64,000 nucleotides of DNA from Nitrosospira briensis C-128 (lineage in GTDB: Bacteria > Pseudomonadota > Gammaproteobacteria > Burkholderiales > Nitrosomonadaceae): NCBI RefSeq assembly GCF_000619905.2, contig NZ_CP012371.1, forward strand, positions 248,001 to 312,000. Reading direction: 5' to 3'. Both the position numbers and the translations under genes were made by a program. Of this stretch, positions 36,624 to 46,869 are shown piece by piece. The notes beneath the pieces were generated by a model. The model was not told the DNA's origin, made no database searches, and saw only the letters and a program-made list of their open reading frames with translations. How positions within the stretch are numbered: position 1 is the stretch's first letter; every line of letters begins with the position of its first letter.

Positions 36624-37097
36624 ATGTATCCAGCATCCCGCTGCGGCGTAAATGCCTATGCCCGCGTTGGCCTCGAGACCGGAGTCATCGCAGCCAATCC
36701 GCACAAACTCATCCTGATGCTGTTTCAGGGCGCGCACGTTGCATTGTCTTCTGCCCTTGCGCATATGAAAACCGGCCAGATCACTGCCAAGGGAGAGGCC
36801 GTTTCCAAGGCAATCGCTATTATCAGTTCCGGCCTGCAAGCCAGCCTCGATATTGAAGCCGGCGGCGAACTGGCCCAACAGCTAAATGCGCTGTATGAGT
36901 ATATGAGCCGCCGCCTGTTGGAGGCCAATCTGCATAACAAACCTGAATACATCGAAGAAGTGGCCCGCCTCCTTGGCGAGTTGAGTGAGGCTTGGGAAGC
37001 GATTGGTTCGCGCATACCGCCCGATGAGAGCGCCGACCAGATCAATCCCTCAGTTCCGCCAAGTTTCGGAGCCGCCACCGATTTCGGTCAAGCGTGA
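36624..37097 (+). CDS. fliS: Flagellin chaperone FliS
   Basis: A 157-residue helical protein that binds the flagellin C-terminus before export. Family features are NAYARVGLETGVIAANPHKL, ILMLFQGAHVALSSAL and the later LYEYMSRRLLEANLHNKPEY. GGAGG lies about 9 nt before the ATG at 36624. The stop overlaps the fliT start (TGATG). The C-terminal 25 residues are a Pro/Ser-rich extension. Confidence 0.93.
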   Translation: MYPASRCGVNAYARVGLETGVIAANPHKLILMLFQGAHVALSSALAHMKTGQITAKGEAVSKAIAIISSGLQASLDIEAGGELAQQLNALYEYMSRRLLEANLHNKPEYIEEVARLLGELSEAWEAIGSRIPPDESADQINPSVPPSFGAATDFGQA

Positions 37098-37423
37098 TGA
37101 ACAGCGCAGAAAAAATCGCCGCGTATCAATCGATTTCCAATCTTACCGGCGAAATGGTGAAAGCTGCCCGCGCCAGCGACTGGGAAAAACTGGAAATGCT
37201 GGAGCATCGCTGCGCCGCCGTAGTGACGCAACTCCGAGCGGCGCCGCCGGTTCGGTTTACAGCCGATATGCAACAACAAAAAGTAGAGCTGATCCACAAG
37301 ATACTGGCCGACGATGCGGAGATACGAACGCACACCGAGCCCTGGATGAAAAGCGTTCAGACTTTGCTTGGCAACGCCGGAATGGCCCGGCGGGTACATC
37401 AAGCGTACGACACGCATACGTAG
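37097..37423 (+). CDS. fliT: FliT-like flagellar chaperone
   Basis: A 108-residue, mainly helical protein. FliT is the chaperone of the cap protein FliD and an export regulator. The family is poorly conserved; the call rests on position directly after fliS with TGATG overlap, size, and the pattern ISNLTGEMVKAARASDWEKL, then EMLEHRCAAVVTQL. A GTG three bases upstream is an alternative start. Confidence 0.8.
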   Translation: MNSAEKIAAYQSISNLTGEMVKAARASDWEKLEMLEHRCAAVVTQLRAAPPVRFTADMQQQKVELIHKILADDAEIRTHTEPWMKSVQTLLGNAGMARRVHQAYDTHT

Positions 37424-37567
37424 AGACGGCCAGGCCCGGTGGTTGGAGTATGCACGCTGGAATTGAACATGCTCCAGATTGCCGCCACCTCTTTCACGAA
37501 AGGATGAGAATAGTACCCGACCTTTACAGAGATACCGCAGCGTTTATGGAGATGGTCAAGATATGGA

Positions 37568-37698
37568 CCAAGAAAAGGCTCGATGATGGTCATGCGTTGC
37601 TCCAGTAGGTCGGGCTCTGCCCGACATCATTTTTACGATCGTCGGGCAAAGCCCGACCTACCCGATACAATTTAATCGTCGGGCAGGGCCCGACCTAC
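37568..37698. repeat. Family 2 palindrome cluster (GTAGGTCGGGC type)
   Basis: A full palindrome at 37605-37661 is followed by a half copy to 37698 (CGTCGGGCAGGGCCCGACCTAC). The flank 37568-37604 (AAGAAAAGGCTCGATGATGG ...) recurs, inverted, beside the copy at 50612-50705. The 333 bp between fliT and the FliK-like gene otherwise holds no gene. Confidence 0.8.
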
Positions 37699-37756
37699 CT
37701 CTGCCAGATCATATATAGAGACATAAAAAATAAAGGCCAGGGGAGAAAACCTCGAT

Positions 37757-38818
37757 ATGTCCGCAATTAATCCGCTTAACGAAGTGGTTCAAGTCCACGC
37801 CAGTGGTTCATCCTTCCACAGGCAGCCAGGGTATACCGCATTCCTGGCGGGACTCGAAGCAGGGCGGCATCTGCGAGCTTCAGTGCAATCCCGTCTTCCG
37901 AACGGCGAGTTTCTGGTAACGGTAGGTGCAAAAGACATGACGGATGCCCAACTATTACACATGAGGTTGCCTGCGGATATACGCCCGGGTGATGCGCTGA
38001 ACCTGGTTTTCGTCTCACGGAATCCCCGGCCCACGTTCATGCTCATGGCCGAGCCTTCTTCAGCCGCGGTTTCCGCGCCGCTCAGTGAGACCGGTCGTTT
38101 CATCAGCGATCTGTTAAGCCGCTCGACCCATTCAGGCAGCCTTACAACGTTATCCGGCACTGCTCCGCTACTTGCGGCGCCGCCCGCAGACGGTGTTCAA
38201 TTGGCCGCGATTCTGGCTCGCACGCTGGGCCAAAGCGGTCTATTCTACGAATCCCATCAGGCTCAATGGATAGCCGGGGAAAGGCCACTGGAAGAATTGC
38301 TGCTGGAGCCGCAGGCGCCACTATTCGGGTTGAGAGCACGTTTGCCTGGGCCAGCCGCCCAATCCAACGCATCCATAATGACCGGTATGACACGCGATAA
38401 TGCCGCCGAAGCGAATGTGCCGGTTCATCCCGATACTTTAGCCCTGGTACGGCAGCAACTGGAAGTTTTCGAAACACGCCATATCACCTGGCAGGGCGTG
38501 GCCTGGCCCGGCCAGAAGATCGAATGGGAGATTTTCGAGGAAAAACCCGCGGATACCGGCGAACCCGGCGAGTTTGATGAATCCGATGAATCCGGCAATG
38601 CCCACGCTGCCTGGCAAACCTGCCTGAATCTGACCATGCCTAATTTGGGTCGAGTCTCGGCCAACCTGCGCTTTGACGCGCGTGGAGTCGAAATACGGCT
38701 TACCACGACGAGCCCTGTTACGGCGTTCATGCTACGAGCGGGTGCGACGCCGCTCGCGAACGGGCTGGATTCCGCCGGCATCAGTCTGCGCGGAATGGGG
38801 GTCGAACTGGATGAATAA
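37757..38818 (+). CDS. FliK-like flagellar hook-length control paralogue
   Basis: A 353-residue protein. The C-terminal part (about 250-353) resembles the FliK C-domain: NLTMPNLGRVSANLRFDARG, then VEIRLTTTSPVTAF. The N-terminal part has a beta-rich region with LPNGEFLVTVGAKD and LRLPADIRPGDALNLVFV-like strands. A second, classical fliK is at 48873. It overlaps by 8 bp an FlhB-C-domain gene. FliK and FlhB together set export specificity, so the pair may be a second switch. The function is inferred. Confidence 0.65.
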   Translation: MSAINPLNEVVQVHASGSSFHRQPGYTAFLAGLEAGRHLRASVQSRLPNGEFLVTVGAKDMTDAQLLHMRLPADIRPGDALNLVFVSRNPRPTFMLMAEPSSAAVSAPLSETGRFISDLLSRSTHSGSLTTLSGTAPLLAAPPADGVQLAAILARTLGQSGLFYESHQAQWIAGERPLEELLLEPQAPLFGLRARLPGPAAQSNASIMTGMTRDNAAEANVPVHPDTLALVRQQLEVFETRHITWQGVAWPGQKIEWEIFEEKPADTGEPGEFDESDESGNAHAAWQTCLNLTMPNLGRVSANLRFDARGVEIRLTTTSPVTAFMLRAGATPLANGLDSAGISLRGMGVELDE

Positions 38819-39146
38819 ACCCGATCCTTCCAAGGTGCAGGGGGTGGCAGTGGCGCTGGCTTATCGCGCCGGGCGGGCGGCGCCGCAAATTGTCGCAAAA
38901 GGCCGTGGGCTCATCGCCGAAACCATCATCAGCGAAGCGCGAGCCCATGGTATTTATGTGCACGAGTCGGCCGACCTGGTATCCCTGCTGATGCAGGTAG
39001 ATCTGGACCAGTATATCCCACCGCAGCTCTACCGCGCGGTAGCGGAACTGCTCGCCTGGCTTTATAAAATGGAAGCTGGAATGGAGACCAGAACGGAAAT
39101 CTCGGCGCTTCCCCGACCCGACTCAGGATCTCGTTCATCCGTTTGA
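38811..39146 (+). CDS. FlhB C-terminal-domain protein (FhlB-like)
   Basis: A 111-residue soluble protein. KVQGVAVALAYRAGRAAPQI, then VAKGRGLIAETIISEARAHG and IPPQLYRAVAELLAWLYKME match the cytoplasmic domain of FlhB after its autocleavage site. The NPTH cleavage motif itself and all membrane helices are absent, so it resembles only the released C-fragment. The ATG at 38811 overlaps the FliK-like gene (ATGAATAA). In other bacteria a free homologue of this fragment occurs beside flagellar genes. Full flhB is not in the window. Confidence 0.8.
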   Translation: MNKPDPSKVQGVAVALAYRAGRAAPQIVAKGRGLIAETIISEARAHGIYVHESADLVSLLMQVDLDQYIPPQLYRAVAELLAWLYKMEAGMETRTEISALPRPDSGSRSSV

Positions 39147-39243
39147 ACGCGTGGTTTGTCCACGTGCTCCATCTCCCGTTCCTGCTTCTAAGGCTCCGCT
39201 CCCCATTACGCTACGCTCTTGCTACCACTTCAATGAAAGAACA

Positions 39244-42081
39244 TCATAAACTGCTCAAATGCGGTCTTTCAATTCCATACCCCTGTGCGAAGTCGACGCC
39301 CATCTTTCGTAGTGCCCCAAGGATCGAATCGTTCTCTACCGACTCGGCGATTGTCTCTATATGCATGACATGTCCGATGTTGTTTATCGCCCTGACCATG
39401 GCATGGTCGATGGGATCTTCGGTCATATCTTTCACGAACCCACCATCAATTTTTAAATAATCAACCGGCAAGTGCTTGAGATAATTAAAGGAGGACATTC
39501 CGCTTCCAAAATCGTCGAGAGAAAAACGGCACCCCAGCGCCTTTAATTTGCGAATCAACACGGCGGCTTGCGTCAAGTTTGCAATTGCCGCACTTTCCGT
39601 GATTTCGAAACAAATTCCGCCAGGTGGAATCTGATATAGATTGAATTGCTCCACCATATATTCATATAAAAGCTCGTCGCAGATGGATACGCCGGAGAGA
39701 TTAATAAAGCATATGCTGGCCGCAGTGCCGGAGGGATGCTGTTTCGCATATTGTGCAAAGGCAGTAGAGATTACCCACCTGTCGAGTTGATTCATGACCC
39801 CGTAGCGTTCGGCAGCCGGGATAAATGCCATGGGTGGTACCAACATCCCGTCTTCGTCCTTCATGCGCAACAGCATTTCATAGTGACTACCATTTCCGGA
39901 ACTGTCCGAGAGCCGTAGTATTTTTTGCGAGTACAGCACAAATCGTTGTTCTTCCAGTGCTTTATGAATACGCCCAACCCACCCCATCTCGCCTCGGCGT
40001 TTCTCAAGGCCTTCATCTTCGGAAGTATAGAGCTGGATCTTGTTGCGTCCGTTGTCCTTGGCAAGAAAGCAGGCTGAATCAGCCATGCGTAGAATGTCTG
40101 TAATCGTTTCCTCGCCATCACTGAATGTAACCAGCCCGATACTGGCACCAAGCCGGAATATCCTGTCTTCCCAAATAAAACGAAAGTCCCGCACTGTCTG
40201 CCTCAGCTGGTCAGCCAAAATCAATGCGGGCTTCGTGGGGCAACTCTCCAGTAATACGCCGAATTCGTCTCCTCCAAGGCGCGCCAGGGTGTCGTTCCTA
40301 CGGAGCTTGGTTTGCAGTACGCCGCTGAGTTGTTTCAATAGCTCGTCGCCAGCGATGTGGCCGCAAGTATCATTTACGATCTTGAACTGATCAAGATCAA
40401 CATAGAGTAACGTGTGCTTGGTGCCGTCCTGTTTACCAGTCCTCAGTGCGTGCTTCAGGCGCCGCTCAAACTCATGCCTGTTAATCAGGCCGGTTAACCC
40501 ATCGTGGGTTGCCTGATATGTCATCTGGGTTGCCATTCTCTGGGCATGGGTAACATCGTGGAACACGAGCACAGCGCCGATAAATTTCCCATGTTGATCG
40601 CGTATAGGGGCAACAGACTGTTCAATGGGAGAAGTTTTGCCGTTTCGCTGTACCAGAAGCATATGCGCGTCGATGCGGGTTTCCTTATCGCAGAAAACTC
40701 GTTCAACCGGGTTGTGGCCGGGTTCATTGGTTTGCGCGTTGACTATTTGACATACGTCGGGCAGCGGGAGACCGTTCGCTTCCTCCGAAGTCCAGCCAGT
40801 CATGGTTTCTGCAACAGGGTTCAGATAAGTCACTTTCCCAGCCACATCGGTCGTGATAACGGCATCACCGATGCAGCTGAGCGTTACGCGCAGGCGCTCC
40901 TTCTCTTCATGGAGTGCTTTTTCGGCAATCTCTCGTTCTGTAAGATCGCGCCGGAGCTGTGTTTGTATTTCTTTGATCCGCTTGCGTTCGGTGACATCGC
41001 GAATGGCGCTGGATATTAGAGTGCCCTCTTCGGTCTCAAGGGGACTAAGGCTGATTTCAACAGGAAATTCAGTGCCATCCTGGCGCAATCCATACAGTTC
41101 CAGCCCAATCCCCATTGGCCGTGTTCGCGGCGCGCTAGCGAAATTTTTGCGAAAAATCGGATGTTTCTTCCTGTAACGGGCGGGAATTAGCATCTCGATC
41201 TTGTTGCCCAGAAGCTGTTCACGCGGATAGCCAAAAAGCTTTTCAGTTTGCGAGTTGACCAACACAATCTCACCTTTATTATTGACGATCACGATCGCGT
41301 CCGGTGCAGCTTCCAACAGGCCACGGAATTTCTGTTCCGCTTTTTTGCGTTCGCTGATATCGCGAATCGCACTCATGCTAAAAACTCCTTCTTCCGTTTC
41401 GATGGGGCTCAGGCTGATTTCGACCGGAAACTCAATGCCATCCTTGCGCAAACCGTATAGGTCTAATTCAGCACCCATGGTGCGGGTACGGGGCTGGGTA
41501 AAGTAATTAGCGCGATGTCCAACATGAGGGCTGCGATAGCGCTGCGGTAATAGCGTTTCTATCGTCTGGCCTCGTAATTCCTGCTTTTGATAGCCGAACA
41601 GCTTCTCGGCCTGCACGTTGACCAGCACGATGCGACCTGTCGAATTCACTATCACTATCCCGTCAGGGGTCGAATCGAGCAGGTTGCCGAATTTAGTCCC
41701 GATCAGCTTGGCATCACGCAATGCTTTCAGGTGGGTTATGTCTGTGCTGCTGATCAATACATATCCCTGCCGCTGCTGTTCGGATAACAGGACCTTGAAT
41801 GAAAGGTTTACATGGATCAGAGCGCCGTCTTTTTTCCGGCACAATGCTTCGTGTACGGAAACCTGGGTTTGCAAAAGATCATTGATCTCATCTTGCATTC
41901 TCCACTGATAACCGGAAGTACTAATAAGCTTTTCAAACGAATGCTGCAAGGCCTCTGCAACGATATAGCCGAATACAGATTCCGCGCCGTTGTTCCAGTA
42001 AACAACAATGCCGTCAAGTGTGGTAATCACAATTCCGTCGGGCATTTCATCAAGAACAAGCTTGCCAAAATCTGTTGCCAT
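39244..42081 (-). CDS. Multi-PAS GGDEF-EAL cyclic-di-GMP protein
   Basis: A 945-residue cytoplasmic protein. About four PAS domains come first: three repeats of the type [20 protein letters not shown] and one near [14 protein letters not shown]. The GGDEF domain follows, with an inhibitory-site RRND five residues before LGGDEF. The EAL domain has EMLLR in place of EALLR but keeps [16 protein letters not shown] and ESVEN. It may make or break down c-di-GMP, which commonly controls swimming. The ATG at 42081 is preferred over a TTG at 42096. It is a lone minus-strand gene between two flagellar gene groups. Confidence 0.92.
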   Translation of the reverse strand: MATDFGKLVLDEMPDGIVITTLDGIVVYWNNGAESVFGYIVAEALQHSFEKLISTSGYQWRMQDEINDLLQTQVSVHEALCRKKDGALIHVNLSFKVLLSEQQRQGYVLISSTDITHLKALRDAKLIGTKFGNLLDSTPDGIVIVNSTGRIVLVNVQAEKLFGYQKQELRGQTIETLLPQRYRSPHVGHRANYFTQPRTRTMGAELDLYGLRKDGIEFPVEISLSPIETEEGVFSMSAIRDISERKKAEQKFRGLLEAAPDAIVIVNNKGEIVLVNSQTEKLFGYPREQLLGNKIEMLIPARYRKKHPIFRKNFASAPRTRPMGIGLELYGLRQDGTEFPVEISLSPLETEEGTLISSAIRDVTERKRIKEIQTQLRRDLTEREIAEKALHEEKERLRVTLSCIGDAVITTDVAGKVTYLNPVAETMTGWTSEEANGLPLPDVCQIVNAQTNEPGHNPVERVFCDKETRIDAHMLLVQRNGKTSPIEQSVAPIRDQHGKFIGAVLVFHDVTHAQRMATQMTYQATHDGLTGLINRHEFERRLKHALRTGKQDGTKHTLLYVDLDQFKIVNDTCGHIAGDELLKQLSGVLQTKLRRNDTLARLGGDEFGVLLESCPTKPALILADQLRQTVRDFRFIWEDRIFRLGASIGLVTFSDGEETITDILRMADSACFLAKDNGRNKIQLYTSEDEGLEKRRGEMGWVGRIHKALEEQRFVLYSQKILRLSDSSGNGSHYEMLLRMKDEDGMLVPPMAFIPAAERYGVMNQLDRWVISTAFAQYAKQHPSGTAASICFINLSGVSICDELLYEYMVEQFNLYQIPPGGICFEITESAAIANLTQAAVLIRKLKALGCRFSLDDFGSGMSSFNYLKHLPVDYLKIDGGFVKDMTEDPIDHAMVRAINNIGHVMHIETIAESVENDSILGALRKMGVDFAQGYGIERPHLSSL

Positions 42082-42477
42082 CACTATTGCTCGCAAAGAA
42101 ATTCGTTCATTCTGAAATTACGCATGGTAAAGCCACCATCGTAAAGCCTCCGGAAAATTGCTGGTTCAAAGGGTTAGGTCAATACCGCAAAGATGATATG
42201 GCAGCAGCGCTTCTTGCAGCATTGTTGCAAACGCTGGTGTATATTCTTCGTTGTAGGGGTCTGCGAGCTAGTCTTGTCGACAATTCTGTGGTTTTTTTAG
42301 GCGAGAGGCCGTTCCACGACAAGGGGCTCTTGGGAATTGATTTGTTTTCTTGCTACCAAGAAATTTCCATGTTGCGAGCTCAACTGCCTGCCAGTACTTC
42401 AGCAATGATTATAGCGCCAGTCGGTTCATATTTCTCTGTGATCCTTCGAGTCCAACAGGCGAAGCCGAAGTTGACAT
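42082..42477. other. 396 bp with no recognisable gene
   Basis: Between the GGDEF-EAL gene and fliE, both on the minus strand. An open plus-strand frame exists here but has no conserved motifs. I see no promoter in the local sigma28 form. Confidence 0.4.
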
Positions 42478-42819
42478 TTATACCGGCATGTTCATGATAT
42501 CTTGATATGCCGATACCATCTTGTTGCGGACTTGCAGAGTATATTGGAATGAGATGGAGGCCTTCTGCATCGATATCATTGCCTCTGTAAGATTTGCGTC
42601 GGGCGCGCCCAGTTCGAAATCCCGCGCGAGCTTTGCCGCATGCTGCTGGACGTTATTCACCTGATCCAGCGATTTCCTGAATACGGTGGTGAAATCGACA
42701 CCCATACCTTCACCGCCGCCACCGCGAGCGCCGGCTATTGCCGACGCCGGCTTCCCCGCCGCGAGCGCAGCACCGGTTTGCAACTGGGCGAGCATTGCGT
42801 CTATTTTCGATACATCCAT
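42478..42819 (-). CDS. fliE: MS ring-rod junction protein FliE
   Basis: A 113-residue protein of the usual FliE length. The C-terminal block (DANLTEAMISMQKASISFQY, then TLQVRNKMVSAYQDIMNMPV) is diagnostic. The N-terminal half is Gly/Ala-rich. It links the MS ring to the rod. The ATG at 42819 has GGGGAT upstream; an extension to 42858 is unlikely. It is divergent from fliF, 323 bp away, instead of running with it in the more common same-strand order. Confidence 0.93.
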   Translation of the reverse strand: MDVSKIDAMLAQLQTGAALAAGKPASAIAGARGGGGEGMGVDFTTVFRKSLDQVNNVQQHAAKLARDFELGAPDANLTEAMISMQKASISFQYTLQVRNKMVSAYQDIMNMPV

Positions 42820-43142
42820 CTGATCCCCGTTTTTTACGCTTTTCTGGAAAGTGTGCACGATAACACGGCCCTACCTCGGATCCGTTCGCTGAAAAGGCTG
42901 TAAAACCCGCTTCTATTCCTTGTTTTAAAACCTGCGTGCATGTTGATAATGCTCGAATTCGCCTAGCAGCCGACAGCGCATTTTTAAATTCAGCATCCAT
43001 GATCCATAAAGATTTCCCGCATCGCTTGGCCTCACCATGCTACCTCACTACAGCCGCCGAATTCAGATTGAATGCCAAGTTGAGCTTATATGACGAACAA
43101 TAAAAAAATCCATTCTATTCATATCGAATCGCTGGAGACACC
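42820..43142. other. Divergent fliE/fliF control region
   Basis: This 323 bp gap should contain promoters for fliE and for fliF onward. No sigma28 site of the local form and no clear sigma54 site was found by eye. It is A/T-rich near 43080-43130. Confidence 0.35.
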
Positions 43143-44834
43143 ATGTCGGTAGTTGCCGAAGCCATCGCACCGGGTGGAGTCCAGACTTTCGCGCAGGGTT
43201 TTTTGGCGCGGATGTCCAGTCAGCAGAAGATGAGCCTGATGCTGGCTATTTCGGCCATTGTCGCATTGCTGGCGGGCGGCTGGATGTGGAGTCAGGTTCC
43301 CGACTACAAAGTGCTGTTCAGCAATGTATCCGACCGTGACGGCGGGGCCATCATTGCATCCCTGCAGCAGATGAATGTACCGCACAAGTTTGCCGATGGA
43401 GGTGGAGCGATTCTCGTGCCTGCCAATCAGGTTCACGACGTCCGGCTCAAACTCGCGGCGCAGGGCTTGCCCAAGGGCGGCCTGGTCGGTTTCGAACTGA
43501 TGGAAAACCAGAAGTTCGGCACCAGCCAGTTTCTTGAGCAGGTCAACTTCCAGCGCGCGCTGGAAGGCGAGCTCGCCCGCTCGATCCAGGCGGTTTCAGC
43601 AGTTGATAGCGCGCGGGTCCATCTGGCCATCGGCAAGCAATCCGTATTCATGCGTGAACAACAAAAACCAAGCGCCTCGGTCCTGGTAAATCTTTACCCC
43701 GGCCGCGTGCTCGACCAGCAGCAGGTAAACGCAATCATACATCTGGTTTCCAGCAGCGTCCCGAACCTGCCTGTCAGCAATGTCACGGTTGTGGACCAGC
43801 AAGGCAACCTGTTGAGCAAAATTGATGAATCGGACGCCAGTACGGGCTTGAACCCCAACCAGTTAAAATATTTGCTGGCGTTGGAGCAGAGCTATATCAA
43901 GCGTATCGAAGCCATCATCGCGCCCATCGTGGGAAAGGAAAACGTGCGCGCCCAGGTCACCGCCGATGTCGATTTCGCTCACTCCGAGCAAATGGATGAG
44001 ATTTACAAACCCAACCAGGACCCGGGCAGTTCCACGGTGCGCAGTCAGCAAACCTCGGAATCAGCCAATGGGACCGGTCAGGAGGGCGGCGTGCCGGGCG
44101 CCCTTTCCAATCAGCCTCCCATGCCGGCAACGGCTCCGATCACGACACCGCCGGGCTCGCCCCTCAGCCAGACGCCCACGACCGGCGCCACGGAACCCGT
44201 AACGCCTCCTGTGCAAACCAGCATGAACACGCGCAAGGATGCCACCACCAATTATGAAGTGGACAAGAGGATCCAGCATGTGCGCAGACCGGTAGGCGGC
44301 ATAAAGCGCCTGTCGGTTGCTGTGGTTGTCAACCACAGCAAGATGACGGATCGGAATGGAGTGGTCAGCAGCAAACCGTTGAGCGACGCCCAGAAGGTAC
44401 AGATCACGGATCTGGTGAAGGAAGCCATGGGCTTCAGCAATGAGCGTGGCGACACCCTGAATGTAGTCAACAGCCCATTTACGGACATCGAGCAGGATGT
44501 CCTGCCTGAGGTGCCGCTCTGGAAACAGCCGGAAATGATTGATCTCGCCCAGCAGACCGGAAAGAATTTGCTGATCGGGGCGTTGATTCTGTATCTGGTA
44601 CTGGGCGTATTGCGACCGATGCTGAAGCGCGCGAATCAGCCGCCGCCGCCCTTGCTGACGGATTCCACCGAGAAAAGCGAGGATAAAATCGAGCAACAAC
44701 CCACTCCGGCCCTGGCTACCGTGCCGCGATCCCCCGGTTATGAGCAAAACCTGGCGCTTGCCCGACAATTGGCCAGGGATGACCCGAAGCTGGTGGCGGG
44801 CATTGTCAAACAGTGGGTGACAGGCAATGAATGA
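43143..44834 (+). CDS. fliF: Flagellar MS-ring protein FliF
   Basis: A 563-residue inner-membrane ring subunit. A first membrane helix (SLMLAISAIVALLAGGWMW) is followed by the secretin-like YscJ domain, with YKVLFSNVSDRDGGAIIASL and RVHLAIGKQSVFMREQQ. A Pro/Thr-rich periplasmic loop lies near residues 300-360. The second helix is LLIGALILYLVLGVLRPML, and a cytoplasmic tail that binds FliG follows. It is the platform for rotor and export gate. fliG overlaps its 3' end by 8 bp. Confidence 0.96.
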   Translation: MSVVAEAIAPGGVQTFAQGFLARMSSQQKMSLMLAISAIVALLAGGWMWSQVPDYKVLFSNVSDRDGGAIIASLQQMNVPHKFADGGGAILVPANQVHDVRLKLAAQGLPKGGLVGFELMENQKFGTSQFLEQVNFQRALEGELARSIQAVSAVDSARVHLAIGKQSVFMREQQKPSASVLVNLYPGRVLDQQQVNAIIHLVSSSVPNLPVSNVTVVDQQGNLLSKIDESDASTGLNPNQLKYLLALEQSYIKRIEAIIAPIVGKENVRAQVTADVDFAHSEQMDEIYKPNQDPGSSTVRSQQTSESANGTGQEGGVPGALSNQPPMPATAPITTPPGSPLSQTPTTGATEPVTPPVQTSMNTRKDATTNYEVDKRIQHVRRPVGGIKRLSVAVVVNHSKMTDRNGVVSSKPLSDAQKVQITDLVKEAMGFSNERGDTLNVVNSPFTDIEQDVLPEVPLWKQPEMIDLAQQTGKNLLIGALILYLVLGVLRPMLKRANQPPPPLLTDSTEKSEDKIEQQPTPALATVPRSPGYEQNLALARQLARDDPKLVAGIVKQWVTGNE

Positions 44835-45825
44835 GGAGGGCATCAGTAAGGGCGCGATCCTGCTTCTATCGCTGGGAGAGGATGAAGCAGTGCAAGTACT
44901 CAAGTATCTGAACCCCCTCGAGGTACAAAAACTGGGCATCGCGATGGCAAAAGTCAAGAACCTGAGCCAGGAGCAGATCAATGCCGTACTCAGCGATTTT
45001 TGCACCCACGCCAGCGGGAAAAACCTGCTGATGGATCTCGACTCGGAAAGCTATACCCGCGCGGTGCTTGAAAGGGCATTGGGCGAGGACAAGTCCACGG
45101 ACATTATCAGTCGTATTCTGGAAGGCAACGACACCAGCGGCATAGAAGGCCTCAAATGGATCGACTCGCAATCGGTAGCGGAGTTGATCAAAGGCGAGCA
45201 TCCACAAATCATCGCCACTATCCTGGTGCATCTGGATCGCAATCAGGCAAGCGATATTCTAGGTCAACTCACCGAACAACTGCGAAATGACGTACTGCTC
45301 CGTATCGCCACGCTCGAGGGCGTTCAGCCTTACGCATTGCGTGAGCTCAACGATGTACTGACCGACCTGCTCTCCGGCAGCGAAAATATCAACAAAAGCC
45401 CTGTGGGAGGAATCCGGACGGCAGCCGAAATCATCAACTTCATGGGTAGCGCAGCCGAGACCTCCGTACTTGGCAATTTACGCGAGTTCGACGAGGATCT
45501 GGCGCAAAAAATAATGGACCAGATGATCGTTTTCGAGAATCTGATGGACATAGACGACCGCGGCATTCAACTCTTGCTGCGTGAAATTGATTCCGGGTCG
45601 CTTGTCATCGCGTTGAAGGGCGCGGCCGAGGAACTTCGCGAAAAAATATTCAGAAACATGTCGAACAGGGCTTCCGAAACGCTACGCGAAGACCTGGAAG
45701 TCATGGGACCGGTAAGGGTGAGTGAGGTGGAAGCCCAGCAGAGGAAAATATTACAGGTTGTTCGCCGGCTTGCCGACGAAAGCCGGATTGTATTCGGCAG
45801 CAAGAAGGAAGAAAGTTATATCTAG
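44827..45825 (+). CDS. fliG: Flagellar motor switch protein FliG
   Basis: A 332-residue rotor protein. The N-terminal domain starts KGAILLLSLGEDEAVQVLKY. The middle domain has the EHPQIIATILVHLD block. The C-terminal torque domain has the charged helix LLREIDSGSLVIALKGA and ends ETLREDLEVMGPVRVSEVEA. It contacts FliF, FliM and the stator. The stop codon TAG is the first part of a short family 1 palindrome. Confidence 0.96.
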   Translation: MNEEGISKGAILLLSLGEDEAVQVLKYLNPLEVQKLGIAMAKVKNLSQEQINAVLSDFCTHASGKNLLMDLDSESYTRAVLERALGEDKSTDIISRILEGNDTSGIEGLKWIDSQSVAELIKGEHPQIIATILVHLDRNQASDILGQLTEQLRNDVLLRIATLEGVQPYALRELNDVLTDLLSGSENINKSPVGGIRTAAEIINFMGSAAETSVLGNLREFDEDLAQKIMDQMIVFENLMDIDDRGIQLLLREIDSGSLVIALKGAAEELREKIFRNMSNRASETLREDLEVMGPVRVSEVEAQQRKILQVVRRLADESRIVFGSKKEESYI

Positions 45826-45880
45826 CAGCCTGTGGATTTGAAGAATTCAACCGATTCCCTTCAAATCCGGCAGGCTGCCA
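45822..45880. repeat. Family 1 palindrome, short copy
   Basis: About 59 bp: CTAGCAGCCTGTGGATTTG at the left and CAAATCCGGCAGGCTGCC at the right. The interior of the long copies is missing. The fliG stop codon lies within it. Confidence 0.8.
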
Positions 45881-46052
45881 CGTAAACGGGATCTCAAAAT
45901 CCGATCTTGCAATACCTGCATTACTGAAACTTTTTAGCTGTCAAATACGCAAATGAGCGAGCGCCGATGTATTTCCAACTTATCCCGCGGCGATGCCTGG
46001 GCGCCGCTTTCGCTCATGCGCTCAGCCGGATGGATAAGGTAAAAAAGGATGA

Positions 46053-46748
46053 ATGAGAACCATGGCCAGTCGGATTATTCATAAGGAACGTCTCGCTGCC
46101 TATCGGCGTTGGGAAATGGATACTTTCGAGCCTGTCGGGAAATCGACGCCCGAGCCTGGCGAGGGAAAGCACGAGAGTGCGAATAACGCCGGCACGGCAG
46201 TGATCCTGCCTACGGTCGAGCAGATCGAACAGATTCATCAGCAAGCACGGCAGGAAGGCTACGCCGCTGGATATGAAGCTGGCTTCAACACGGGCCAAGA
46301 GGCCGGCTATCAGGCTGCCAGTGCGCTAGGCGCGGCGGAGGTCGGCAAATTGCAGGTACTGCTGCATGATTTCCAGCGGGAATTGACAAATGCCGATCAG
46401 GCTATCTCCGACAACTTGCTCACTCTGGCCTTATGCCTCGCCAGGCAAATGTTGCGTGAAGCCTTGAAGGTGAAACCGGAGCTCATGCTTGGGGTGGTGC
46501 GCGATTGCCTGCAAAATGACGCCGCGTTCGGTCAACCGGTACAACTATTCTTGCATCCGGATGATGCCGCCCTTGTGCGCGAACATCTGCATCACGAACT
46601 CAACGATTGCACGATCTGTGTTGATTCCGGCCTCGATCGTGGCAGTTGCCGCATCAAGACGGGCAGTGGCCAGATCGACGCAACCCTGGCAACGCGCTGG
46701 CAGCGCATGGTTCAAACGCTCGGGCAAAACAGCAACTGGCTGGAGTAA
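46053..46748 (+). CDS. fliH: Flagellar export ATPase regulator FliH
   Basis: A 231-residue protein. The N-terminal half carries RIIHKERLAAYRRWEMDTFE and a Gly-zipper-like run: EGYAAGYEAGFNTGQEAGYQ. This GxxxG repeat is typical of FliH. The C-terminal half is the FliH/HrpE domain, with LALCLARQMLREALKVKPEL and VDSGLDRGSCRIKTGSGQID. It binds FliI and tethers it to the export gate. AAGGA lies about 7 nt before the ATG. Confidence 0.93.
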   Translation: MRTMASRIIHKERLAAYRRWEMDTFEPVGKSTPEPGEGKHESANNAGTAVILPTVEQIEQIHQQARQEGYAAGYEAGFNTGQEAGYQAASALGAAEVGKLQVLLHDFQRELTNADQAISDNLLTLALCLARQMLREALKVKPELMLGVVRDCLQNDAAFGQPVQLFLHPDDAALVREHLHHELNDCTICVDSGLDRGSCRIKTGSGQIDATLATRWQRMVQTLGQNSNWLE

Positions 46749-46869
46749 TACAAGCCCGGTCCGGTGGTTTACCGCTCACTTTCGCCGGCGTCATGACTTG
46801 CTATAACCGATGGAACGCTTGATCTTCACTTTTTGATAAGTTCGCTACCGGCGAATTCAGGACAAATTT

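Noticed and set aside
37568-37698. Possible CRISPR array
   Set aside because: Repeats are palindromic, only one and a half copies, without spacers of regular size.
42075-42497. 140-residue frame between the GGDEF-EAL gene and fliE
   Set aside because: Overlaps both neighbours in antisense and has no conserved motif.
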